The notes below the pieces were generated by a model. It made no database searches. It was given only the letters and a program-made list of their open reading frames with translations, and was not told the origin of the DNA. A stretch of DNA of 64,000 nt from Bacillus subtilis (GTDB taxonomy: Bacteria > Bacillota > Bacilli > Bacillales > Bacillaceae_C). Below are positions 19,946 through 29,913 of this stretch, piece after piece. The stretch lies in assembly GCF_008764245.1 (NCBI RefSeq), contig NZ_VTQV01000018.1:1-64000 (forward strand), written 5' to 3'. Positions within the stretch are counted from its first letter, which is position 1. Each line of letters opens with the position of its first letter. The translations under genes were made by a program, and so were the position numbers.

Positions 19946-20609
19946 TGTTTCGATCCTCCAATGTAAAAACATGTTCAATCATCTCTAAAATAACAGGGTC
20001 ATGAGAAGTCATAATGATTGTCGCCTTTTGGCTTTTTACCAATTCTTGAAAGATGTCCATGATACGAAAACCTGTTTGACTATCTAGCTCTGCTGTTGGT
20101 TCATCAGCTAAGATCAACATGGGGTCTATCGCAATTGCTCGAGCAATCGCAACCCTTTGCTGTTCTCCCCCCGAAAGCTCATATGGGTAATGCTTTCTTC
20201 TTTTATATAGCCCTACGATGTCAAGGGCCTCTTTTATTTTTGCTTGCCACAGTCCTCGCGAAGTTTGCGTGATTCGTAAACCAAATGCAATATTTTCCTC
20301 CACTGTCATAAAGGGAACTAAACCATATGATTGAAAAACAAAGCCCATTTTCTCCTGCCGCAGCTTGGAACGTTGTTTTTCATTGAGTGTCCCAATCGAT
20401 TCACCTCCTATATAGATTTCTCCTGCAGTGGGATAGTCGAGTGCCCCAATCAAATTTAATAAGGTTGTTTTTCCAGAACCAGATCTCCCACGGAAGGCAA
20501 CTAATTGATATGTTTCAATCGAAAGATTAATATTCTCCAATAAATCAACTTTGTTATTTCCATTTCCAAAGGATTTATATACTCCCTCGATCGTCACAAT
20601 TGATTCCAT
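19914..20609 (-). CDS. ABC exporter ATPase, LolD/MacB type
   Basis: First gene of the export operon, 231 aa from ATG 20609, which follows GGAGGGGGAAGG; an upstream in-frame start at 20681 lacks a ribosome site. Walker A GRSGSGKTT, signature LSGGEQQRVAIARAIA, Walker B LILADEPTAELD and H-loop TSHDP are all present. The operon thus has two ATPases for one double-length permease, suggesting a heterodimeric ATPase pair. Confidence 0.92.
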   Translation of the reverse strand: MESIVTIEGVYKSFGNGNNKVDLLENINLSIETYQLVAFRGRSGSGKTTLLNLIGALDYPTAGEIYIGGESIGTLNEKQRSKLRQEKMGFVFQSYGLVPFMTVEENIAFGLRITQTSRGLWQAKIKEALDIVGLYKRRKHYPYELSGGEQQRVAIARAIAIDPMLILADEPTAELDSQTGFRIMDIFQELVKSQKATIIMTSHDPVILEMIEHVFTLEDRNIVYQKNENIV

Positions 20610-20672
20610 CCTTCCCCCTCCTCTCGTAAAATTGATAGCGTTTTCAATTTTATCCCGCATTAATAGGCAGTA

Positions 20673-20720
20673 ATCCCCCACCTTAAGGCTTTAGAATACG
20701 GAAAAGCATAGGTGGGGGAT
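20673..20720. repeat. 11-bp perfect inverted repeat before the export operon
   Basis: ATCCCCCACCT (20673-20683) and AGGTGGGGGAT (20710-20720) are perfect complements with a 26-nt loop; a further GTCCCCAC follows. It lies between the GH127 stop and the first ABC exporter ATPase. It could be a transcript-ending structure or a relic of an IS200/IS605-type element end; there is no T-run to decide. Confidence 0.5.
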
Positions 20721-20780
20721 GGAAGTCCCCACTGATTAAAGTTGCACTGATATGTTTCTGAACTATCCATAAGATTACTA

Positions 20781-23432
20781 TTACTTATTTGTCACCTTTA
20801 ATAAATATTCCTGTTTTGTTCTGTGATCAGGTGCATAAATCGTTACTGTATGGGAGCCGTCCGCTAATGGGCGTGGTTTTGTTTCATTAATTAATATATC
20901 ATCGATGTAGACTAAGCTACTATCATTTGCCAAATGGAAAATTAAACCGCCATTTTTTACTAAGGTGACTTCATATTTGGCAGAAGTAAAATCTTGAGGT
21001 GCAATCTGGCCAGCCGTAACTTCAATTTGTTTTAACTTAATCTTGCTCTCAAAACTCAGCCTTTTTAAAAAGGTAATTCCAAAAACTCTTGGTGTTTCCC
21101 CTTCAATCGCTTTAAATGTTAATTTAATCTTCCCTTCATTCGAAACCAAAGATTTGTCCAACAAGATTTGTTGGGAGATAAATTCACCTTCCCCACTATC
21201 ACTGACAATCATTGCCCGTGTCTCTTGCTCATTCAAAATTACGTCCATACGTTTTCCTGCATCTTCACGATGAAAATCTAGTTGCAAATAAAAATCATCT
21301 TGGGTATGAACAGAAAATTCATAGCTAAACCACCCATTTTTGAAAGCTTTACGATAACGCTTGCCCCAAAATGCACCTACCTCAGATTGATTGTAAGTCA
21401 TTTTCTTAGCATATTCACTATTATTTTCATCAAAATTGTGTAACTCAGCTAAAATAAGCTCTTGTTCTCGCAACCATTCTTTTTTCTGTTTAATCGCATC
21501 TTGAGCTGCTTTAGAATCTGCATTTACTAATTTAAAATAAATCCCATAACGTTCGCCGTGCATTTCGTAATACGGAGTAAAAGTGATTTGCTCTTCAATA
21601 TTGTGCGCTTGAAAAGCTAAAAGCTTATCTTCCTGTTCGATCGGTTGCATATATTCTGTAAAGTTTTCCCGCCAATCATCAGCAGTCACTGTTAAAGTAT
21701 CGGGCAAGAGACGGTCCTTCGTACCTACGCGAACAATAATCCCATTTGGATTATCAGCGGAAATATTTTGAGTTCCGAGACCACCCGCTAATACATATGG
21801 ACCATATTCAAACGCTACATAATTAGAATTATCTTTTGTCGACACCATTTTCAAGTAAGGGGCAAACTTAATCATGACGGTTTCATTTTTCCCGACGCGC
21901 TGTTTTAGATAAGCAAATCCATTTTTTAATTCATAATCCGCTTGCACACCATTGTGAAGCACTTCAAATTCTCCTGTCCAAGCTGGAATCCGCAATGCTA
22001 TATAGATTGGCTTCACTTCATTTCCACTTATTGAACTTGTCGTAAACGTAAAAATACTATTCTTCCGATCGGAATGTTGGACAAGCTTCATATTTCGATC
22101 GGTTATACTTACTTCATTTGAGAAATAAAGATTAACTAAAACATGATCATTCTCTTGAAAATAATAAGTATCCGCTAGCTTGGCAAAGCTTTCTATCCCC
22201 GTTCCTGTACAACACCAAAATTCATCATAAGGACGGTTATATACTTTATTATATCCGGCACCCATTGGTTGAAAGTACATCATCATCCCGTTTTCAGGAT
22301 TTTGCGAAGCTAGAATAGCATTAATATACGTTCTTTCATAGTAATCTAAATATTTTGGATCCTCGGTGAGAAAGTACAAATTGCGGGTTAGCTTTAGCAT
22401 ATTATGAGTATTGCAAGTTTCACAGGTACAATCTCCATTACGAACCTCTGCATCATAATAAAGCGAATTGGGTTCATGAAAATGTTCACTTTGACTATTT
22501 CCGCCCGTACAGTATGTATGATTTTGCACGACAATATCCCAGAAATTCTTTGCAGCTGTAAAATAAACTGTAAGTTTTTCTTTTTCTTCACTAGAAAGGA
22601 ATGAATGAAAATCCTTGTCTTGAAAAACTTGATATCTCTTTAATGCACCGATTAATTTCGGAATCTGCGTATTAGCATGTTTTCCTGGTAGGACATTTTC
22701 ACGCTTAGCTAATTTTTTAAATAGCTCATCCTCATCAAAGTAAGTAGCCGCAACCATATGTTCTTTCTTTCTCGTTAATGCAAATAAATGATAGAGCGCA
22801 TCATTCATCCCGCCATATTCAATTTGTAGCATTTTGTTTTTATCCGCTAATTTCATCATGCGATGATAAATATAATCGCCAAATCGACTAGCGACCTTTA
22901 GTGCCACTTGGCTTGTTTCTTCTTCTATTCCTTCTAGAGACTCATGAATAGCTAATAAACCCGCTAAAATTTTATGCAAATTATACCAAGGAACAAGTAC
23001 ATTTTCTTTATCTTCAGGTGAAATAACCTTTCCTTCTACTTCATCAAGTGCTGACTCCCGAAAAGCTGAAATATAACCAGCACTTTCTGGATGATGGAAA
23101 GCATAGTTTTCCTGGGCCTGGGCAAGACCTGCTACTGCAACTTGCATTTGTTCTAGTAATTGCTTTTTAAGAGAATTATTTTTCACTGCATGATAGGCTA
23201 AGGCTAAAGCCGACATATAATGTCCAAAAAAATGCCCTCTGAAATTAATTTGGTCACTTCTTTCCCACCCTTGATACCCTTCTTTTGTTAAAGGTTTAAG
23301 CTTCGCGACTTTAAAAACCTCAAATAAAAATTTTTCCGATTTCATACTTAAAAGATAATGGACAAGATTTTCTTGAGCTCTTTTTACATAGGAATCTGTA
23401 ATTGTAATAGCTTTTGTTTTAATTGTTTTCAC
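20781..23432 (-). CDS. Beta-L-arabinofuranosidase, GH127
   Basis: Intracellular enzyme (883 aa, no signal peptide) of the DUF1680/GH127 family, removing non-reducing beta-L-arabinofuranose units. The unusual Cys-nucleophile/Zn site is complete: Glu338 and Cys340 in CTCETCNTHN and the Cys407-Cys408 pair in DEFWCCTGTG, matching Glu338, Cys340, Cys417 and Cys418 of Bifidobacterium HypBA1. An (alpha/alpha)6 barrel (about 10-430) is followed by beta-sandwich regions and extra C-terminal domains that make it some 220 residues longer than HypBA1, the last one Ig/cadherin-like (SLVYIDDILINET). It is the last gene of the transport/GH43 cluster. Some GH127/GH146-type enzymes act on other pentosides, so the substrate is inferred. 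Confidence 0.9.
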   Translation of the reverse strand: MKTIKTKAITITDSYVKRAQENLVHYLLSMKSEKFLFEVFKVAKLKPLTKEGYQGWERSDQINFRGHFFGHYMSALALAYHAVKNNSLKKQLLEQMQVAVAGLAQAQENYAFHHPESAGYISAFRESALDEVEGKVISPEDKENVLVPWYNLHKILAGLLAIHESLEGIEEETSQVALKVASRFGDYIYHRMMKLADKNKMLQIEYGGMNDALYHLFALTRKKEHMVAATYFDEDELFKKLAKRENVLPGKHANTQIPKLIGALKRYQVFQDKDFHSFLSSEEKEKLTVYFTAAKNFWDIVVQNHTYCTGGNSQSEHFHEPNSLYYDAEVRNGDCTCETCNTHNMLKLTRNLYFLTEDPKYLDYYERTYINAILASQNPENGMMMYFQPMGAGYNKVYNRPYDEFWCCTGTGIESFAKLADTYYFQENDHVLVNLYFSNEVSITDRNMKLVQHSDRKNSIFTFTTSSISGNEVKPIYIALRIPAWTGEFEVLHNGVQADYELKNGFAYLKQRVGKNETVMIKFAPYLKMVSTKDNSNYVAFEYGPYVLAGGLGTQNISADNPNGIIVRVGTKDRLLPDTLTVTADDWRENFTEYMQPIEQEDKLLAFQAHNIEEQITFTPYYEMHGERYGIYFKLVNADSKAAQDAIKQKKEWLREQELILAELHNFDENNSEYAKKMTYNQSEVGAFWGKRYRKAFKNGWFSYEFSVHTQDDFYLQLDFHREDAGKRMDVILNEQETRAMIVSDSGEGEFISQQILLDKSLVSNEGKIKLTFKAIEGETPRVFGITFLKRLSFESKIKLKQIEVTAGQIAPQDFTSAKYEVTLVKNGGLIFHLANDSSLVYIDDILINETKPRPLADGSHTVTIYAPDHRTKQEYLLKVTNK

Positions 23433-23820
23433 TCAAAATACTCCTTTATACCATTTAATCAATATGTGTGTAGTAAAAGATTGACTATCGATATAACTAT
23501 TAAACTTACGTGCCTTTTCCTTGTGATTCCTTAAACATTCCAACAGAGGATTTTCGATGTTCATTCACTATAATAAAAAGTATACAAAAAACAATTATGA
23601 GAGGAATCTCCCAACCCAAGCATAGAAAAGTATGAAGCAGTGTCCCTTGTACATAAGGTGGTGTGGGTGATGCCATTTTCGTTTCATGACTGAAGTGTAC
23701 TTCCCATCATTGTACTCATTATGTTATGAATAAATATCCTCTTGCGTAGCTCCGCCCCTTTTCCACAGAAAGAGTTAAATAAACAAAAATTTCGGAACTC
23801 TATTCCCTTTTAAGACTATT
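23433..23820. other. 388-bp spacer between GH43 and GH127 genes
   Basis: No gene with a clear ribosome site. The only open frame of note on the minus strand is a 56-codon one at 23506-23676 (listed separately). No terminator hairpin and no clear promoter were seen. Confidence 0.5.
23506..23676 (-). CDS. Possible 56-aa single-span membrane peptide
   Basis: ATG-started frame encoding MASPTPPYV…, with one clear hydrophobic segment (PLIIVFCILFIIV, about residues 25-37) followed by a basic, polar tail. I do not recognise a family. There is no good Shine-Dalgarno, so it may be a chance frame or the tail of a decayed membrane protein gene. Confidence 0.25.
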   Translation of the reverse strand: MASPTPPYVQGTLLHTFLCLGWEIPLIIVFCILFIIVNEHRKSSVGMFKESQGKGT

Positions 23821-25356
23821 CTACCTTACTGGCTTATCGTTTCCAACTATCGATTTTTCATAATGGAAATAATCAAAATCTGCGTAACCACCGGTTTCCT
23901 GACTCGCATAATTAAACAAACCAATGCGATACCCCATAAAGTGGTCTAACGTATATTTCATTTCCAAAGTGCACCCTATTTTGTTCCATGTTTCTCCATC
24001 AATAGAATAAAAAAAGTGAGCTTTATCTAGACTATTTTCGAAATTGAATTCTATTTTTAAATCAATCCAATTATATACATACGGAACTTTTTCTATCCTT
24101 TGCTCGAAGCCCTCACCATTGTTTATACACATTATTACGTTCTTTTCGCCATTCGTATTTACCTGAATACCAACTGTACCAAATGTATTTTGTAAGGCAA
24201 TTAAACCTGCGTGATCACCTGGTTTCATATTAGACAGATCGATACGCACACTCCCTTTACATGCTGGTCCTTCTGTACGCTGTGTTAGTGTATTACGTGC
24301 CTCTAGCACACTATTCACAACATTCCCTGTTGTTAACCTTAAAAATCCCTCTCTAACTGTAACTGACCAAAAGCGGTGGTCAGGATTATGATTCCACTGC
24401 CAATTTAAAGCTAATTGATTTTCCTTGTAATCAAAATCATCACTTATCACCAGTGGATTAGATGGCGTATAAGGTAGATCAACCTCAAAATGTTCAGGTG
24501 CTTTTCCATCTATTCCCATCATAGGCCAGTCATTTACCCATCTTACGGGCAAAACAAATGGGATCCTCCCAACAGCATCGTGATCTTGGAATAATAAGGC
24601 ATACCAACTCTGATCTGTGGTATCAATAATTCCTCCTTGCGCCACACCATGATTACAATAATCCATATTATCATCTAACACAATTTTACGTTCATAGGGG
24701 CCTAACAACTCTGTAGAACGATAGCAAACCTCTCTTCTCCTTTGATTCCCATGTAAGGGCCATTCTATAAAAAGTAGATAATAATAACCGTTTATTTTAT
24801 AAGCATGGCAACCTTCACATCGTAAACCAATTCCTTCTCGTTTTGTTTCTAAAAGTAATTGGTTTAGTCCGTCTGGTTTAATTCCCGTTACATCTGCTGT
24901 CAGTTCGGTAATAAAGATATCACCATTCCCATAAATAACAAAAACACGTTCTTCATCAAAAAGTAAGCTAGGATCATGAAATATCCCATTAATCACTGAT
25001 CGTTGCCACTTACCTTTTTCAATATCATCTGTTCTAAAAATATAAAAACGCTGCATATCATTGCTGGAAAAACAAACATAATATAAACCTTTATGTTCTC
25101 TAAGGCTTGCAGCCCAAGAACCTTTTCCATATATATTTTTTCCATTCATTAAGTTATGCGCTTCATTATCCTCCAGAATGTCATATACGTAATTAACAAT
25201 TTCCCAATTAAGTAAATCCTTTGACTTCATAATCGGGCAGCCCGGCATAACATGCATACTTGTACTCACCATATAATAGGTATCTCCAACTCGGATTGGA
25301 TCTACATCTGGTATATCCGCCCAGAGTATTGGATTTTTAATTGTTGTTTTACTCAA
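23821..25356 (-). CDS. Intracellular GH43 glycosidase (arabinofuranosidase/xylosidase)
   Basis: About 511 aa without a signal peptide, so it acts on imported oligosaccharides. Five-bladed propeller: base Asp in IPDVDPIRVGD, second Asp in GIFHDPSLLFDE, acid Glu in LRCEGCHAYKING. A C-terminal concanavalin-like beta-sandwich (from about residue 320, VISDDFDYKENQLALNWQWNH) is of the GH43 C2 type seen in beta-xylosidases and arabinofuranosidases. TTG 25356 is chosen because AGGAG lies eight bases upstream. It follows the permease pair by 131 bp and belongs to the same cluster. Which pentoside it prefers is not decided by sequence alone. Confidence 0.88.
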   Translation of the reverse strand: MSKTTIKNPILWADIPDVDPIRVGDTYYMVSTSMHVMPGCPIMKSKDLLNWEIVNYVYDILEDNEAHNLMNGKNIYGKGSWAASLREHKGLYYVCFSSNDMQRFYIFRTDDIEKGKWQRSVINGIFHDPSLLFDEERVFVIYGNGDIFITELTADVTGIKPDGLNQLLLETKREGIGLRCEGCHAYKINGYYYLLFIEWPLHGNQRRREVCYRSTELLGPYERKIVLDDNMDYCNHGVAQGGIIDTTDQSWYALLFQDHDAVGRIPFVLPVRWVNDWPMMGIDGKAPEHFEVDLPYTPSNPLVISDDFDYKENQLALNWQWNHNPDHRFWSVTVREGFLRLTTGNVVNSVLEARNTLTQRTEGPACKGSVRIDLSNMKPGDHAGLIALQNTFGTVGIQVNTNGEKNVIMCINNGEGFEQRIEKVPYVYNWIDLKIEFNFENSLDKAHFFYSIDGETWNKIGCTLEMKYTLDHFMGYRIGLFNYASQETGGYADFDYFHYEKSIVGNDKPVR

Positions 25357-25487
25357 TCTTTCATCTCCTAACAAAAGTGCTCGTTGTGCATACTAAAAAA
25401 ACAATGATGATCCTACGGTACTCCTTGTTCGTTTGCTTCTCCAGATTTTTAGGAATCCAGTAACCAATTTTATCAATAATCTATGCA

Positions 25488-26432
25488 TTAACCAACAATT
25501 CCCGTTCTTTCAATACTCTCAACAAAGTACCTCTGGACAAATAAGTAAATGATAATAAGAGGCAAAATGGATAGTAATATTCCTGTATCTTGAACCATGC
25601 TTAAATAAAATGGATCAACTCCAGATGTATCATCTTCTAACCGAATGGCCAGATTATAAGGCAAAGACGATAGTTGTGTTGACATTACCTTACTGGAAGT
25701 TAAATAAGTTGTGGTGTAAAAGCTGTCGTTCCATTGCCAAACAAAGGAAAATAAAGTCGTCGTAATAACTGCTGGTAGAGCGTTTGGTATCATAATTCGA
25801 GTAAAGGTTTTTCCAATTCCTGCTCCATCAATATAGGCAGCCTCCTCAATTTCTTTTGGGATTCCTCTAAAAAATTGGCGAAATATAAAAATATACAAAC
25901 CAGCTTTTAAGGAGTTTCCAGTTATAGAGGTCAGAATAAACGGCCAATATGAATCTAACAAGTTTACTGACTTACCAGTAATGAGCGGAATAATTCCCAT
26001 TAAAGTAAAATCTTTTAAGTTCATATAGATTGGTATAAGGATTGTCGTTGGCGGTACAAGTATCGTGAGTATAACACCACCAAATAACAAGTTACTGCCT
26101 TTGAATCTCAATCTTGCAAAGCCATAACCAGCCAAAGCACAAGAAATTACGGTTAGAATTGTGGTGATGGAAGATAATGAAACTGTGTTCCACAATGTTC
26201 CCCAATAATCCATAACCCTAGTAACTTCTTTAAAATTATCTATTGAAAAATTCTCTGGAATCCATATCACATTTGGTGAGTATAGATCACTCTTATGCTT
26301 AAAAGCAGTTGATATTTTTTGGAGAATTGGATATAAAATGATAAAGGATAACCCAAGTATCAAAACGAAACGGACTGTCGTCCATAACCATTTTTTCCAA
26401 TTATCTATTGAAGTAAAGTTATTATAGTTCAT
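25488..26432 (-). CDS. Carbohydrate ABC permease, MalG type (pair 2, module A)
   Basis: A 314-aa inner-membrane importer subunit with six predicted helices and the EAA loop EEAAYIDGAGIGKTFTRIMIPNALP, which docks onto the ATPase. The end VQRYFVESIERTGIVG is typical of MalG-like sugar permeases and nearly repeats in its counterpart at 53892. Eighteen bp downstream of its MalF-type partner. AAGGAG Shine-Dalgarno. No ATPase gene is nearby. Confidence 0.93.
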   Translation of the reverse strand: MNYNNFTSIDNWKKWLWTTVRFVLILGLSFIILYPILQKISTAFKHKSDLYSPNVIWIPENFSIDNFKEVTRVMDYWGTLWNTVSLSSITTILTVISCALAGYGFARLRFKGSNLLFGGVILTILVPPTTILIPIYMNLKDFTLMGIIPLITGKSVNLLDSYWPFILTSITGNSLKAGLYIFIFRQFFRGIPKEIEEAAYIDGAGIGKTFTRIMIPNALPAVITTTLFSFVWQWNDSFYTTTYLTSSKVMSTQLSSLPYNLAIRLEDDTSGVDPFYLSMVQDTGILLSILPLIIIYLFVQRYFVESIERTGIVG

Positions 26433-26449
26433 GTTTCACACTCCTTGCA

Positions 26450-27364
26450 TTATTCATAATAAAATACACGTTTCGAAATAATGTAAGTGCTTATGGCTAG
26501 AATCAGTGCAATGCATAAAAAATATATCCAGGCCATGGCAGAACCAAGTCCAAAATTAAATGATTTAAAACCTGTTTCACGAATTAGCGTCGTTAAGTTA
26601 TTACGTGAGAACGAATCAATAACCGTATAAACAACATTGACAAGAATTAGTGGACTCACCATCGGAAATGTAATCTTCCAAAAGGCTTCATAGCCTGTGG
26701 CACCTTCTATTCTTGATGCTTCATATAACTGGGGGGAAATGGTTTGAATACCAGCTAAAAAGATTAAAATCTGTACACCCGACATACTTATAATTTCGTA
26801 GATACGATCCACTGCTCCAGTTAAATAAAGCACGATCGTCTTACTTACTCCTGCCTCTAGCATCAACTTCTGAAGTTCAAAACTGCCGAATGCATTAATT
26901 GCTCCCGAATTCCCTACATTTTGTTCATTAACAGCTTGAATTAAGCTAGTACTTTCTAATGAAAAAATTACTCCAGAAGCTAAAATTACAGGGAGGAAAA
27001 AAATTGCCCGAGCTAACGACCTCCCAAAAAATCTTTGATTTAACAATACCGCAAGAAATAAACTGAATATAACAATCAATGGAACATTGACAAGTACGTC
27101 GATAATAGATTCAACTAAAGTCCGGTTGAAACTAGTATTTACGGTTAGAGCTTGGATGTAATTCTCAAGACCGATAAACTTAATACTCATTCCATTTGCA
27201 TTTGCTTCAATAGAACTAAAGCTATATCGTAACGAATTTACTAAAGGGACAAAAAAGAATGCAATGAATCCCAATAGCCATGGCAAAACAAAAACAAATC
27301 CCCATAACGCTTTTCGTTGATTGTAGGTTTTTGGTATAAAACTAAATCGTTTTGCTATTTTCAT
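26450..27364 (-). CDS. Carbohydrate ABC permease, MalF type (pair 2, module A)
   Basis: A 304-aa permease with six helices and the EAA loop YEASRIEGATGYEAFWKITFP. It forms a heterodimer with the following gene. Its ATG overlaps the stop of the DUF5696 gene by four bases (ATGA), so translation is coupled. The counterpart at 54899 is closely similar in gene position and ends. Confidence 0.93.
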   Translation of the reverse strand: MKIAKRFSFIPKTYNQRKALWGFVFVLPWLLGFIAFFFVPLVNSLRYSFSSIEANANGMSIKFIGLENYIQALTVNTSFNRTLVESIIDVLVNVPLIVIFSLFLAVLLNQRFFGRSLARAIFFLPVILASGVIFSLESTSLIQAVNEQNVGNSGAINAFGSFELQKLMLEAGVSKTIVLYLTGAVDRIYEIISMSGVQILIFLAGIQTISPQLYEASRIEGATGYEAFWKITFPMVSPLILVNVVYTVIDSFSRNNLTTLIRETGFKSFNFGLGSAMAWIYFLCIALILAISTYIISKRVFYYE

Positions 27365-29895
27365 ATTTGGTCACCGCCTATTATATATCCCTCTGGCATA
27401 ATCGTTTTTCCATCAATCTTAACCTCTGTAGCATTATAATTTACTATTACATATAATCCGTTAGAATAAGTTGATTGATAGACATTATCTGCAAGCTTTT
27501 CATGCTTTACTAGACCTGCACCTTGCACTTTTCTTAAGAATTGATTCACTTCGTGATACAATTCTATCGATTGATCTAGCCATAATTCATAATTTACAGC
27601 AAAAAGATTATTATGTTCTGTTTCTTTTAGTAAATAGTTCGGATTATATATCCATTTAAAATGGACACCTGCACCATATTCTAAACATTTCAATACATAT
27701 TGACGTTCACTGGTATACGGAGATAAATTATATGGAGTTCCCGTATAATCCACATATCCTCTTAATACCATCTGATAGAACGGAATGCTTTCATCCTCAA
27801 TTTTAAATCCACTATTTGACATTGGTGCATTTTTTATGAGTGAAACGAATGGTAAAGCATATGCATTTGCATCATTAGCCATAATCTTATAATCTAAATC
27901 TTTCAGGAGTGAAATAGATTCAACCAATATCTGTTCCGATTCAATTCGATCAATGTTTCGTTTTTTATTAAAGTCACTGTGAACCAAATTCGTTAGATCT
28001 TCTAATGCGATCCCCTGCAATGCGTATGACTCTACTTCATCTAAAAATGAAGAAGTATATTCCTTCACCAAATCTGGCTTGACTAGATAAGATGGTTTTT
28101 TATCTACATCTCTCTGGTCTAGTGCTAAATCCCTTGGATATACGGCAGCAGGGACCTCCCGTAGATTGCGCGCTGCTTTATTTTTTTTGTCAAATCCTTT
28201 TGTAGAGTGAGCTTGAGTCAGCGATACTCCTGGATAGAATTCCACGTTTTTCTCATCGATATACTGAATAAAATCTTTGAGTCCTTTGCTCCCCCCTATG
28301 ACTTTATCTACCTTCACATTTTTCGGTATTTTTTGATCCAAACCACCATTAAACCATCCTGATAAATTTAATTTTATATTCTGAACACTCTTGTTTTCTA
28401 GTGTATCAAGTATTTCCTCTGCTTGTTCAAAAGTAGTCAAGGGCTCAAGTGCATTGTACGGTACACCAAGTAAATATTTTTGACGTGTAATCCCTCCAAC
28501 TAAATCCAAATAAAATGGACTATTTTCCTCGTTTTGAATCGTTGTTGAAAGCAATTGATTATGTTCTAGTAAATAACTTTGATAGGCTTGCGCTAAACCT
28601 TGATAGGATGCCTGTTCAGACGGTAAAAACTGATAACGAATCACAAAGTCTGAGCTCATCTTTTCTCGTTGAAATTTAGGTAAAGAACGACGTTGTCCAT
28701 TAGCATCTAGGATTACTTCATCCTTATTGACAACATAAAAGCTTGGATAAACATAGTTATAGCTATTTAATCGACCACTAATATCTGCATTGATCGTTGC
28801 AGCAGCAGCTCCTTCTTCAATTACACCTAAAAAGGCCGCTTCTTCATAAATCATCCCGAAAATCGGGAGTCTAATATTTTGCTCATCAGTCCCAGTATTA
28901 GTTGTTTCCATGGTCTGATCCACACCAAACACGTCTTGTTTGTAAGCAGGATAATTTACTTTTCCATTATTAAAATGGATAAGTGCTCCTGAACCATCTG
29001 GTATGAATATAGATCCCTCCTCATCTAGACCTGCTGCACCAAAGAAACTAAGTGGGGTGATCTTATTTACCGGATAGTTTTCTGGGAATTGAATAGAGTC
29101 ACTCGGAATACGCACAACTAAACTATCTTGGTCTAGTACATATTCAATAGATGCTAGGAAGGCGCGTGTACCAGTCTGTTCCTGTGTAATATTATGTTCT
29201 TCAGCATCTTTTAATAAATCCTCTTTCGAATATCCAATGGATTCAAAAGCTTGTAGAGCACGATCAAGTTGTAGTCCCTTCAAGGCATCGTCATTTCGAA
29301 TGTAAACCTGCTTCTCTTTATCTTCCTTATAACCAATCATAAGGGCACGTTGTCCTGTTTTATCCATTTGGTTCGTTATTTCCTTATATCGTTCATAACT
29401 TAGCATCATTGGTAAATCTTCAGCTGGATTTTTATCATTTCCAAATTGATAATTGATACGAATTCCCTTTTCAATATTCTGGAAACTAATCTGTTCATAA
29501 GCCACACTATCTGTATAAGAATTAATGGTGCTTAACTGACCATACTGATTATAGTAGTCTAGGCTTAATTGTGCCGATAACACCTCTGCATTTATACCGC
29601 TGGCTATTGTATCGAGAGTACGCTCTGGTGGATTTGTATAATACGTTTTACCTGTTGACTTATCAACTACTGCTACATCCCCTGTCTCCTCTCCTACAAA
29701 CAAACGTAAAGAATCCGACTCTGCGACCCCCTTCATATTAGGGAGGGTCTTTTCTTGAAATAGAGAGGATATGGGTTCACCTTCCGATAATTCAAACCCT
29801 TCTTGCTGACTATCAATTGTTGTAATGGATGTCGAAGAACAGCCTGCCATAATAATCAATATTCCGATAACTACTGTCCATTTTTTTATCCGCAT
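27361..29895 (-). CDS. DUF5696 lipoprotein (module A)
   Basis: An 844-aa lipoprotein: lipobox IIIMAGC at the N-terminus, so it is exposed on the cell surface. I recognise it as DUF5696, a family found beside sugar importers in Bacillus and Paenibacillus. An N-terminal beta-rich domain holds FIPDGSGALIHFNNGK, shared almost word for word with the paralogue at 55750. The C-terminal half (about 470-780) looks like a TIM-barrel glycosidase: alternating strands such as YPGVSLTQAHS and YKIMANDANAYALPF, then IPFYQMVLRGYVDYT. A likely role is oligosaccharide capture or trimming before import. Acidic candidates for catalysis are not clearly shared by the two copies. Confidence 0.8.
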   Translation of the reverse strand: MRIKKWTVVIGILIIMAGCSSTSITTIDSQQEGFELSEGEPISSLFQEKTLPNMKGVAESDSLRLFVGEETGDVAVVDKSTGKTYYTNPPERTLDTIASGINAEVLSAQLSLDYYNQYGQLSTINSYTDSVAYEQISFQNIEKGIRINYQFGNDKNPAEDLPMMLSYERYKEITNQMDKTGQRALMIGYKEDKEKQVYIRNDDALKGLQLDRALQAFESIGYSKEDLLKDAEEHNITQEQTGTRAFLASIEYVLDQDSLVVRIPSDSIQFPENYPVNKITPLSFFGAAGLDEEGSIFIPDGSGALIHFNNGKVNYPAYKQDVFGVDQTMETTNTGTDEQNIRLPIFGMIYEEAAFLGVIEEGAAAATINADISGRLNSYNYVYPSFYVVNKDEVILDANGQRRSLPKFQREKMSSDFVIRYQFLPSEQASYQGLAQAYQSYLLEHNQLLSTTIQNEENSPFYLDLVGGITRQKYLLGVPYNALEPLTTFEQAEEILDTLENKSVQNIKLNLSGWFNGGLDQKIPKNVKVDKVIGGSKGLKDFIQYIDEKNVEFYPGVSLTQAHSTKGFDKKNKAARNLREVPAAVYPRDLALDQRDVDKKPSYLVKPDLVKEYTSSFLDEVESYALQGIALEDLTNLVHSDFNKKRNIDRIESEQILVESISLLKDLDYKIMANDANAYALPFVSLIKNAPMSNSGFKIEDESIPFYQMVLRGYVDYTGTPYNLSPYTSERQYVLKCLEYGAGVHFKWIYNPNYLLKETEHNNLFAVNYELWLDQSIELYHEVNQFLRKVQGAGLVKHEKLADNVYQSTYSNGLYVIVNYNATEVKIDGKTIMPEGYIIGGDQI

Positions 29896-29913
29896 TCACA
29901 TTATCCTCCCTTC

